NCBI GenBank assembly: GCA_023101885.1
Contig: JALPQD010000208.1
Location: 62,786-126,785, forward strand
Length of the DNA stretch: 64,000 bases
DNA from: Typhlomys cinereus
Taxonomy: Eukaryota > Chordata > Mammalia > Rodentia > Platacanthomyidae
Direction: 5' to 3'
Of the stretch, positions 24,401-36,906 are shown piece after piece; position 1 is the stretch's first letter; each line of letters begins with the position of its first letter. A program made the position numbers and the translations under genes. Under the pieces are notes generated by a model that saw only the letters and a list, made by a program, of their open reading frames with translations, made no database searches and was not told the origin of the DNA.

Positions 24401-27400
24401 CAGAATTATCATTTGTTAACAAAGACCCATTTCATTGAACATGGTGGCACATGCCTGTAATCCCAGCACTTAGCAGGCTGAGGCAGGAGGATTCAAGTTC
24501 AAGGCCAGCCTGGGTTACAAACCAAATCCATCCCTTCACCCCTTCCTACCAATTCTTGGCAAGGTCCCCCCCTCACTATCTCTCTCTCTCTCTCTCACCT
24601 TTCTCTTTCTCTCTTCTCTGTCTCTTTCTTTCTCTTTTCTGTCTCTCTGTCTCTTTCTCTTTTTCCTAAATGTCTCTGTTTCCTAAATCTAGGATCTCAA
24701 GCTTACAATTCGAGATAACCAAATCAATCAGACATTATGGCAAAACTTTGTGAGTGGTCTCATTTAATCCCCCTGCAATCTTATGCTTAATTGGGTCCAA
24801 TTCACATAACCAGAAGGCTGTCGGGTCAGCGCTGAATCAAGAACGGTCCCTCCCAAGGGCAGGGCTCCCGTTCCCTGGGGCCAGAGCTGCTCCGGACCTG
24901 ATCTCCCGAGAAGGGCACTGCTGTAGGAAGCGGCCCCGCTGCTTCTCCTCCTCCAAGACTTTCTTTTTGTCGCAGCTTCCCAAGTTGATCAGGACCAATG
25001 TGTCATACAGCAGACTGTCTTTCACCTCTTTGTCCAACTTGGAGTCAGTGGAGAAACTCGGAGAATGGTTGACCTGTGAGGGCGAGACAGCAATTAGGGA
25101 TGGGTTTGTCCAGGGTGAAAACAGATGTGGCCAAGATGTTGCCGAGGCCCACTTTAGGGTCCTGGCGACCGAGGTAAATGGAAGAAAACTAGGAGAGGGG
25201 CTAGACCAGAACCCTGGTGAAGAAAGGAGGAAGTGGAACTCCCTCCAGTGCACCCAGTTTTTATCTTAGTCCCTTCTCTTCTAGAAGCATGAGGAGTGCC
25301 CTCTCTTTGTTTCTTCCTGTCTGGTAGATTTGTGTTCTCTCACAAGTACTATGCTTTCCACAGAATGGGATTGGAAGGCATGGTTCGCAGAGCTGAGTAT
25401 GGCAAGAGGATTTGTCATAAGTTCAAGGCCAGCCTGAGCTATATACACTGTATGGTCTGGGGTTCAAAGTGAGAGCCTGTCTCAGACAAAGGGAGACAAA
25501 AGAAGGGAAGGGAAGCGGGTGAAAGCAAGGGTAGGAAAATACAACAAAACAAAACAAAAAACAAAACATAGGGGTCGACTCAGCTGTTGGAAGAAGAATG
25601 ATTCTGGAGACTGAGCAGAGTCCAGCTGTTGGAAGAAGAATGATTCTGGAGACTGAGCAAGGTCGAAGGAGAGGCAGGTGAGAGGAGGAAGGGAGCTCAT
25701 CCCCACCACAGAACCGCGTGTATTGGTCAGAAGTGCTGTGTGGCATTTGCAGGCTTCCAGCACTTTGAAGGCTTGCTACAGGTGGCTCATTCTTGGGATG
25801 GGAGCTTCAAATGCACCTCTGCACCTGAGAACCAGGACAGGGTGAAGGGAGGGCAGATCCCAGGAACCCCATCTACAATCAGAACTCTCCTCCCTAAAGT
25901 GTGACTCAGGCACCGGCTCCTGGTGCTGGGACCTCTGATTTCACCTCATATCTTCTGCTCTTCCTGGAGTGGGACTGATGGCTGATTGGGAGGACGCCAG
26001 AAGACCCGACTAATCGGGAAGAGAAGCAGCCACTTGCAAGTCTCTTCCTCTTCTCACCCACCTCCTGGTTGGAGGGGGCGGCATACACCAAGCCCTTACA
26101 CTGATACTTCGAACTAAGTAACTCCTGCCCCTGAGAGCCAGATAAAGGCAGCTCCCGATTGATGACTGTCTGTCATCAACCCCACCGGCTTTGAGTAGCT
26201 CTTGTTACAAAAGGGAACAGCTGTCTTTAGAATCACTCTGTGCCTGGGATTGTGACTTGCTCTCACAGGTCGGGTTGGATCTCAAGAGGGCACAAGGAAT
26301 TCTCCAATTCCCAGCCGTCTACCCCCCTCTGGTGGCCACTTCTCAGCTACGAGCATAGCCCAGCCCAGACAGCAAGCACTAGCGGGAAGAAATGGCAGGG
26401 GACAGTACCTGAAACAATCCAGGTGCCAGAGAAGGGCAGGGCCCCTGGGGCTGGCGGACCCCCAGGAACAGGAGGCTGTATGTCCCTGGCCCAAATTTCC
26501 TTTACCTCCAGCAGCCAGGGTTTGAGCTTGCGGTCCAGCAGGATGTCAAAGCCCAGGATTTCGAAGCAGGCGCTGTTGATCGTGTGGCTGGGGAAGCAGG
26601 TGTGGTAGTTATGCTTGATGATTGGGTGGGCTGAGATGAGCGTCTTGATGATGACATCCTCGATGGCCCCCCACATCTGCTCCACATCATAGCCATGGGT
26701 CTTCATGTATGTGTTAAAGGTGGAGAGTTTCCTGGAAGGGAACCACAGGCTTCACCCTCCGCAGCCGCGACGTGCTGAAAACCAGAAGCTTCTGGGGAAC
26801 ATAAGGCTTCAGAGCCAGGGAGAATGAACCCCCGGGCTAGGGTGACCCCAGGACTACGTAAGCATGGGGGGGTGTAAGAGTCATAGGAACAGGCCCCTCA
26901 GGCCTCCAGAGCCCCTGACTGGACACAGATAAAGAGTCACATAAGACATAGCCTGAGCATTTTCGAGAAAACATCTGCGGGCTGGATGCCTGAGCGGACG
27001 GCTCAAAGAATGAATGTGCTCCCTACCCAGTGCACACGAGCACATACACAAGCACACACACACACACCAAACACACATATACAGACCACACACACATATA
27101 TGCACCACACATACATACATACCACATGTATATGCACCACACACATACACACCACACATGTCACAGCATACAATATATACACATATCAAATACACATATA
27201 CAGGCCACACACACACATATACATATCACACACATATATTCACCACACACACATACATATACCACACACATACACACCACACACACACACACATATACAC
27301 ACACCACACACACACACGTCACACACACACACACACACACGTCACACACACAAACACGTCACACACACATATACACACACCACACACACACACACCACAC

Positions 27401-27625
27401 ACACATACCACACAAACATGTCACACACACATATACACATACCACACACACACATACCACACACACATACCACACACACACCACACACACACCACACACA
27501 CATACCACACACCACACACACACACAAACACGTCACACACACATATACATACACCACACACACACACAGCACACACACATACCACACACACACCACACAC
27601 ACACACCACACACACACACACATAC

Positions 27626-27664
<39 letters not shown>

Positions 27665-30600
27665 CGTCACACACACATATACACACACCACACACATACA
27701 TATACACATCACACACACAACACACACATACATATCACACACATATATTCACTACACACATATACGCATATGCATACCACACACATACAGCACAGACTAC
27801 CTCATTGCTTCCAGTTGGTGGCAACGGTCTCTCAGCCTCTGGTGACTTTGGAAGCACTTGAGAAGCCTTTGAGAACACTCATACCTTGGCCACACTTCAG
27901 TCATCAATATCACCACACTTCTGAAGATAGAAATCTTACTTTAGAGCTGCCTACAGAGAAAGGCAGCCACAAGGCACTTTGACAGATAGGATGAGCAATT
28001 GTCCCAAACAAACTACACTGTCCCAACTTTTTGGACAGCCAGCCTGATATTCCTAGAAACCTCTCAGTCATGAGTAGACTGAGGTAGCTGGTCATCCGAT
28101 GCCAGGGGTCAGGATCCAGCGCACAGGGATCCATGAGGAAACAGCTGAGTGATGTTCTGGTGTGCTCTGAGCTGGACGGTCCAGTGGGTGGGGGAATCTG
28201 ACAGATCCAAGAAACAGTGGTGAGACAGACACTTGACCCTTTACATGCACATACATGTGCACAGAGAGGCAGAGTGGAAATGGAAATATGAAGAGGAGGA
28301 GATGCAGGGAAACAGAGGATGGAGGGGAGAAGGAACTAGGGAAGAGACGTGGCTCATCCACGCACTTCAAAAACTCATTGTGGTTAGGGTTGTGGTTCAG
28401 TAATAGAATGCTTGTCTAGCATGCATGAGGCTCTGAATTCAAACCTCGCACCCTCTTCCCCCAAAAGCGGGGTCTTTTTGTATGTTTGTATGTGTACAAG
28501 ATAGCATTTTGAGTATTTGAGTGCTTGTGGAGGCCCAAGGGTGACATCAGGAATCATCTTCAATTATTCTACTTCCTTACTGCTTTGCTCTGGGGTTTCC
28601 CAGGCTCCACCTTCCAAGACCAGAATTGCAAGCTAATATTATTTCCACCCAAGATTTTTTATGTGATATCTGGAATTCTGACTTAGATCCTTTTGCTTGC
28701 AAGGTAAAGGCATTAACTTCTGAGCCATCTCTCCAGCCCACCCTATGCCCATTAAAAAAAAAAAAAAAAAGTTCACTGACTGCTGGATATGGTGACACAC
28801 ACCTGAATTCTTGGCACTTGTGAGGAGGAGGATTATGAGTGCAAGACCAACTTGAGCTACATAGAGAGATGCCGTCTCAAAACACAACTTACTGAACCCC
28901 AGCCTAAGTCACTGGCCAGTCAGTGAGTTTTGCTAAGGAGCAACCATGCATGCAATGCCCTATGCAAGGAAGAGAAACCAAGAAACTGTCACTGTGTCAC
29001 AGGAAGCCCCAGGACTATATGAGGAATCAGTGTGAAATGCCCAAGGATGTATTGATAATAGGAAAGCAAAAAACATTCAACCCGCCTCTCTGCCTGCTTT
29101 TGTCAGAGAATAGAATGTTGCATATAAGTAGATTTTCCAGATTGCTAGCAGCCAATCCTTTCTAGTAGGAAAAAAAAAAATGCATGTTTAACTTTCCTAA
29201 TTGGGAAATAAAAATTTCCTGAAATAGATTATCTACTTCCCTGAATTCTCAAAACACATAACACATGTTACAAAATCTAAGTAAGGCCTTTCCTTGATGA
29301 CTCTGCCCATCACTGTGAGTGGGACCCGCCGAGCAGCTTCCTCATGGCTTTCAGGTGAGTCAGCTCACTGGAACACCAATTGCGTGCCAGGCACGCTCAG
29401 AGATGAAGATGGCCGGTGTTTGCCCTGGGGTCTCCCAGGATTGCAGTTCTCCTGTCTACTCCTTCACTGTCTGAAACCCCCGAGTTTCAGCTTCAGGGTG
29501 GGTACAACTGGAGGTGCACTTGCCTTCAGTTGCCGACTTTGGGATGAACAAGGCAGTCAGCATGAGGAAGATGGGAGAGGAAGATTCTCAAAGAAGGAGG
29601 AGTCGAGGAGGAAAGGGAAGAAGAAGAGAAAGAGGTGGAGGAAAGGAGGAAGAAATTAAAGAGTCTGAAGGAAAAGAAGGGTTTACTCTGCCTGGCCAGA
29701 TGGGACGCACACAGAAGACTGGACCGTCTACAGATTGGACATGTCCCCCAAAGCTCAAGTGCTAGAAGCTTGTCCCCCGGGACTGCAGTGTTGAGAGACA
29801 GTTCCTATGGGAGGGTGCCGTCCTCACGATTCATCTGTGGGCTGAGAGTGTTGTGGGAGCAGCTCTGGCACCAAGCAAGCTCTCTCTGGTGCCCTCCTCC
29901 CTGAGGAGAGATGGGGGGGGTGCAGAGGGAAGAGGCTGAGCCAAGTGAGGGGAGGGCAGAGGCTCTGGGAGCAGAAACGGGGTACAGAGACGATCAGGGA
30001 GGTCCAAGGGAGGAGAGAGGGCTGAGGTGAGAGAGAGACGGTAGACTACTGTGCAGCTCCGAGACAGAGCGTCTGCCCAGCATGTGTAGGACCCGGGTTT
30101 GATCCCTGGCACTGTCATAGAAAAAACGAAACTAGAAATCTCTGTCCTTACCTCACAGCATCCAGTAAATGAGAGCCCGAGAGCTGTTATTATGTTATCA
30201 AATTTCTAATTCTCTCTCTCTCTCTCATTCACTTTTCCCTCACTCTCTTCTATCTTATATTATTTTTTACTAGTGGAACAAGATTTTATTGGGGAACTTA
30301 TGCAGCTAAGCAAAAAGAAGACAGTGCATGAATAGGGTTCTGGATCAACTCTCTGAGGCCTCCTGGTCCTTCAAGATTTCTGCCCCTTTGGGTTCTGTCT
30401 GCTGTTCTTTTTTTTCCCTTTAATATTTATTCTTTAACAGTTCACATTTAAATACAATGAATTTATGATTTATATGCTTTCACCCCTTCCTATCGAGCTT
30501 CATTCAGCTTGCTCTCCTGTCCCTCTCCATACTTTCTCCTTTCCAGCTGGTCTCCTGCTACTTACACGTCTTTCTGTGTGTGGCTCACTGAGTTTCACCT

Positions 30601-31250
30601 GGGATGCCTGCAGGGGCAAGTGCCTGAGCGCTTCCTGGAGCGGGTGGGTAAAGAAGTTCCCCTTTTCCTGTCTGGCATTAGCCTTGATAGTTTCTCAGGA
30701 CAATGTGGTATTTCTTGATGTCTTCCCTCATCCATGGTGAAAGGCGGACAGGCCGCCTACTGTGCAGGTCTAGTGGAAGTAGATGTCACTCTCAGTGGAG
30801 CCTGAGATGGAATGATGGTGGGGGATGAAGGCCAGCATGTGCTACAAAGTGAGTTGCAGGTCAGCCTCAGCGACATAACCAAACTTGCCTCAAAAACAAC
30901 CTGTAGTGGGGCAGTGAGATGGCTCAATAGGTAAAGGCGCCTGAGTGCAAAGCCTGAGTTTGATTTCAGGAAGCCCACAGGATAAAAGGAGAAAACCCGA
31001 CTGTTGAAAGTTGCTCCCTGGGGCTGGAGAGATGGCTCAGGAGTTGACTCTGCTTCATAAACAGAAGGTCCCGAGTGCGGATCCCACCTCCCACATAAAA
31101 AACGCCAGGTGGAAACAGCTGCGGCCTGCACTTCTGGCCCTGGTGGGAGAGCCTGGGAAATCCCAGAGCAAAGCAAAAAAGAAGTAGAAGCAATCCAGGA
31201 TGATTCCCGAAGTCACCCTTGGCCCTCTGTGAGGACACATGTGTCTTCTG

Positions 31251-31300
<50 letters not shown>

Positions 31301-31633
31301 CAGGAACAAGACTGCCTCCCAGCCAGACACATCCCTTCCAAGCAGCGACTGTCCATGTGCTGAAATGCCAAGTGCATCTTGACCCTCCGGCTCATCGGTC
31401 TTTTGAGACTGGCGAAAGTGTAACCTGGGGTAACCTGGCCGCTCAGAGACTCAGCTCCCTCATCTGTAAAATGGAGATGGCACCTAACGTCACCCCCACC
31501 TGAGCTTCTGAGTGTTTCGATACCATCTTTGCCACCGTATGATGGCAAAACAATTTGAAACACAGCAAAGACGCACAGACACCTGATAGCTGCCCCGGCA
31601 CACTGAGGCTCACTTTCCTGTCCCTTTGCCTGA

Positions 31634-31680
<47 letters not shown>

Positions 31681-34600
31681 AGCTTCTGTCTACCTCTTTC
31701 TCAGACAAGAAAAACCTGAGCAGGAGAAGCTGCTTGTGAAAAAGAAACGCGTGGATTTCTTATTTCCCCCATCTGCAGGCGGCACCAGGGGACTCGGACA
31801 CGCTGGCTGATGACTGCAATGGAGCAACACCCCAGGGAACGACCAGCCAAGGAGCCATGGCTGGCAAGTTCTTCTCACGTGGCAGACGAGTGATCAACGC
31901 AGTGTGTTGATCTGGAAAGGCCGGAAGGGCAACTGTAGCGAGGGATGCTTTGGGGTGTGTGTGTGTGCCCTGGGGAGCCGGGTTCATGTTTATCTCTCCT
32001 CCTCCTAGCCCTCTAAGGTTTACGATGCAGCCTCCTTTTAATGATTAACAGCCTAGAGGGCTGACTCTGGAGTGTGTTCTGGACTGAGGGGTAAAATAAC
32101 CTGTGCTGAGATCACGTGACCCGAGATGGACCCTCTGGTGGGATAGTGTGGGTTTGGGTTGAATTCCAGCAAGACCAGTAAGGCTGCCCTCTTACCTCTT
32201 GCTGCCAGAATGAGCATCTTGAACGAAGTTCGAACTGTGCTTATTAATGGAATAATTCGTCAGGTGCATGCAGATATTTTCCTGGGGAAACAGACACAAG
32301 ACTGTGGGGTCAGGCTGAAGCACGGGCCTCCTGCATCTATCTGTGCCCTCCCGTGGCCCCCGGGCTTAAAAGTAGGGAAAAGAAAGGAAGGTGTAGGCGT
32401 CTCTAAGTGACCAAATAGAGGAGGTAAGAATGGTAGCTGATAACCTGGAGTATAAGAAACTAGCTCTTTCTAAGATTGAGGCAGGGAACCCTCACTCCTG
32501 TACAAAGAAAACTTCAGGAGTCCTGGAGAGACTGCAGGGGGTTATGAATGGAAGCCCACCCCTGGCTTTTTCTCGAGAACCCGTATAATCTGTGAGTTTA
32601 AATCTCATCAAGATGGGTATGACACCCCACCCCTCACCCCTAGGGCTCCAGAGAGGCCTGAATGAGAGACTTGTGGAAGCTGGAATACAATAAGTGCTCA
32701 TTAAATCACAGCCAGTTCCACGATGCCTGGTGTGTATTATGTGTGTGGGGGGGGGGTTGGGGCTGTGTGGATGGAACCAGGATTCCCTATCATGCTAAGG
32801 GACATGGGGAGACAGCGCGTCCCCTCAGCTCACCAGGTTGTTTGGGCATGGGTGGGAGTAGCAGGTGGTAGCAAAGCGGGCCAGTCCTTCATTGTACACA
32901 AAAACCCTGAGCGGGTCACAGGATGTCACCAGCACATAGACCCTCAGGTCAAACTTGAACCCGTCAATGATAAAGGGCTGGGAGAGGAGAGAAGTCACAC
33001 ACATCAGAGGAGAAACGCACCCGAGAAGGCTGCCAGCCCCCATCTGGTTATCATGCAATCAGCACTAGCTCCGCCCAGTGTGAAGAGTACAGGCTTGACC
33101 AGGGTGGGGAGCAGGATAAACGGACTTGGACTCTGTGGCCGGATGGCATATGACCAAACCACTTCCACAAAGTAACATCCGAAGTCCTTCCATGACAGGA
33201 CACAGGCTCGCCCAGTCACAGCTGTACCATAGCTGTGGTTCTGTAGGAGCTCAGCCTGCAAGGGCCCCTGGGCATTCTGTCCAGGGAGACCACGGCTTCC
33301 TCCTCACCCACACTTCTAGAAGGAGCCCTCCCTGCCGTGGACTGTACCACTGTGACCTGTGATCTCCCACCTCTGCCCCCCAGTCAGCGAGAGATGCTGG
33401 TTACCGCACGCCCTCCAGGATGACTCTTCTCCCTAATGATGTAGGATCTTCAAACCCAGAGTGGTCTCCCAGTTTTGACTCATTTAAGGAAAGGGGTGGG
33501 CCTGGTGAGGACAGATCAAGGGATACCGCAGGAAGACCCCATCTTCCCCCTCTGCATATGGCAGTTACCCATGGTCAGGAGGCCTGGATCTGATAAAATT
33601 TAAGGGAGAACACAGGCTGGGCTTCGTCTTCCCTCCCCCCCTCCTGACTTCGCTTCCTATTCTGTTCCACACAGCTACAGCCTAAGGCTGCTGTGAGCAA
33701 TAAATAAGTAATGGCACTGAGGAAATACCTTTGAAATATAGAGCTGACAGATCATATCCTCCCCTGGCTTGATGTCTTTCACCGACCGGGTGATGAATAT
33801 ACCTTTCCCTTGGCAGCCGGAGTCTGGCTTACAAATGTATGTCTTATTTTTTCTTGACCTGCTGTAAGACTGCAACTCTCCCCAGCTGCAACAGCAGGGG
33901 TAGGGTGGGGAGGGGGGGTTTGTAAAGAGACAACACACAGCTTTAGCTGGGGAGCAGTGAAAAGGAAGGCTAAACTCTTTATGTAAACAAAACAAAAACA
34001 AAAACAAAAAGCTTATCTGACACCACAAAACCCTGGCATGGAGAGACAAATACTCGTGGTCTAGCTACGAAGAGACAGCAGCACACATGCAGGGGAGACA
34101 TTACAGGCTTTGGAGCGCATTCAGTTTGGATTCAAACCCAGGCAGCGCCGCCTCCCGGCTGTGTGACCAGTTTACAAGAACTGAGCCTCTCCACGCCTCG
34201 TCCTTATCACGTGTGCAGGATGGACAATGAACTCTATCTCATGCAGTCCCGAGTTATATGAGTTAGTTACACGGCACAGGATGGGCAAGGTGCGGCCTTC
34301 GCAAGGGGCCCCAGGTTGTCTGACTTTCGTGCGCACATGGGGTTCTGCGTCTGACTCTAGTTCTGAAGAGTAATCATCTTTTACCTCTACTTCGGATGGG
34401 AAGGCAAATGACACCTTCGGATATACTATGAAGAAAATGTACTTAGAGTGCTGAGGAGGTAGTTAGCCAAGTTGGAGGAGTGCTTGCCCAGCAGGGACCT
34501 GAGTTCAACCCCTAGTACTATAGGTGATACATACCTAAAGGTCAGCACCAGGGAGGATCAAGAGTTCAAGGCCATATATGCAGAGTTCAAAGCCAGTTTG

Positions 34601-35496
34601 GGTTAAATGCAAACTTAATCAAAAAAAAGCATATTTAGAAGAAAGAAACCAAATGAAAGCTGAGAATGGTGCTAAAAGCTTGTAGTCCTAGAACTTAGGA
34701 GGCCCAGGCAGGAGGATTGTTTGAGACCAGTGTTGGCTACACACTAGTGAGATTTCTGCCCCAAATATCAAATTAATGTTTCTCCGTTTTGCTATACTTT
34801 TTGCTTTGTACACTAATTCTGAGGATTCTTGTGTTCACTGGGGAAGTCAGTTAAGCACCACATTCCACAATGGTCATGAAATCTGAATCTTTCTGGTAAA
34901 TGAATGGCAAATGCACCTCCCTGAAGTTGTTACCAAGCCCTGGAAATAAGTCCAGACAAGCTGAGTCTGCAGCTCTTGGTTTGGGGAGCACTGGGCTGGA
35001 GAGGGAGGAATGGGATTCCTTGCCATGTGAACCTACTTCTGAGGGTGACACTTCCCCACCCCCACCCCCACTTTTCACAGCCGTTGACTGTACCCAGACT
35101 GGGTTTGTGCCATTTCACAATTCTCCTGCCATCTGGGGCAAGAGTCAGGAATGCACGTCTAGTTTGGAATGGATAACATGCCTCCTGAGAAGGGGAAGAA
35201 CCGATGCCTCTGATGGCACAGACCCTCCCTGATCCTGTTCCAGGTGCTAACCACAGTCCACTTAAAAAAAAAAAAAATCCAGAAACTTGTCTCGATGAAG
35301 TGTTTGGAACAAGTCCAAAATCAACAGCTTTCAGGGTCAGAACAAACTCTCATCCCAACTGTTGGGTCCAACTTCCAAGGCACCCAGCCCTTGATTGTCA
35401 CCTGTTTTATAGGCTGTGCCTGTGTGTTCTCAACCTTGGACACACCCTTTATCCTGTTTCTTCCTGAACAGTGTGTGTATGTGTGTGAGAGAGACA

Positions 35497-35536
<40 letters not shown>

Positions 35537-36856
35537 GAGAGGAGATCTCCTGGAAGCGGAAGAATGGCAGCCAGGGAATCAGACAGGAGGGAAAAGTCAA
35601 GGGGGATGACGGGAGGGAGAAGGAGGGGGATGAGGCGATAGAGGAAGCAAGTGGAAGAAGAGGTACTCACTCGGCAGGAAGACACCAGGTCCTAGGGAAA
35701 AAATGGAATTCCTTGGGGAACATCTTTAACATGCGGCTCATATTCCTGGCCAGCAAGTCCTTGCGGCAGATTTCGCTCATCCCGGGGAAGTGATTGATTT
35801 TCTGGGAAGGAAGTGGGAATTCGTGAACAGTGGGGAGGGGAAAGGGGGGACGGCAGGAGGCCCCCATGCTGGGCAGATGCCTCACTTCCACCCAAGGAAA
35901 TACCTGGTAACTCTTCATTTCCATCACGCGCTCCAATGACACCGAGAAGTCAGTCCAGTAGAGAGTCCAGTCATCGCTTTCGCCTCCCTCTCGAAGGCCG
36001 TACTGCTGGGCGGCCCTGCGCACTGAGAGGGGGTTGAAGAAAGCAGGGTCTGTTAGGTCGGGAAGGCTGGGACCAGCACGGGATTGGGGAGGTTTCTTTC
36101 CTAGGCACTCCCCGACTTTGTCCTAGAACTACTAGAGCAGGAGAGCAGGCTCCTTCGGATGGAAAGCCAACTTGCAACGGGGATGCACCACAGCCAAGCA
36201 AGAGTGGACAGTGGGAAAAGTAGTGGACGTTTGACCTCCCTCAGCTCCCTTTCCCCAGGAAACCAGCCTCCTCCAAAGACCGAGCCCCAAATGTTCAAGG
36301 AATGTCAATCAATCCTCCATGTCAGCTAGAACCAGGTTTCAGTAATGAGATCAGTTAGAGGATGCATTTCAAAAGCATGCATGGGCCATCTCGTCCTTCT
36401 GCCCTGGCTCTGGGTACTGTGGATAGCTGGCAGCTGACTCCAACCCAAACCCAGATGCCTTTAAGAGCCTGGGAAAGAAGCATCTGCAGCAACCAGGGCA
36501 GCCCAAGAGCGGCTGGCTCAAGGGCATTGGAATTTGAACTCAAAAGTCCATCTCCAGGCCTGTGCTCTGAAATATGAAAGAAGCCCGAAAAGCAGGTTCA
36601 GCCTATCAACTGTAGGTTTGTAACTTGTGTTCTAAAGTGGGGCCACTGACTGCAGTAAAAATGGCCTGTTCTACAGTCTGATCCCCAATTGCCACATGTG
36701 TGAGAATTACAAATAGCATGAGGTATTGGGGTGTGCGCCTGTGATCCCAACATTCAGGAGGACAAAGCAGGAGGACATCTGTGAGTTCCAGGCCAGCTTG
36801 GGTGATGAAATGAATTCCAGGCTAGCCTGGACTACAGAGTGTCTAAGACTAGACAG

Positions 36857-36906
<50 letters not shown>

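Noticed and set aside
27025..27795. CRISPR-like regular repeats
   Set aside because: The repeats are simple CA derivatives without unique spacers, in a mammalian intron.
27014..27982. Three overlapping plus-strand frames of 271-322 codons rich in His and Thr
   Set aside because: They are translations of the CA-rich array in all three frames and have no non-repeat domain.
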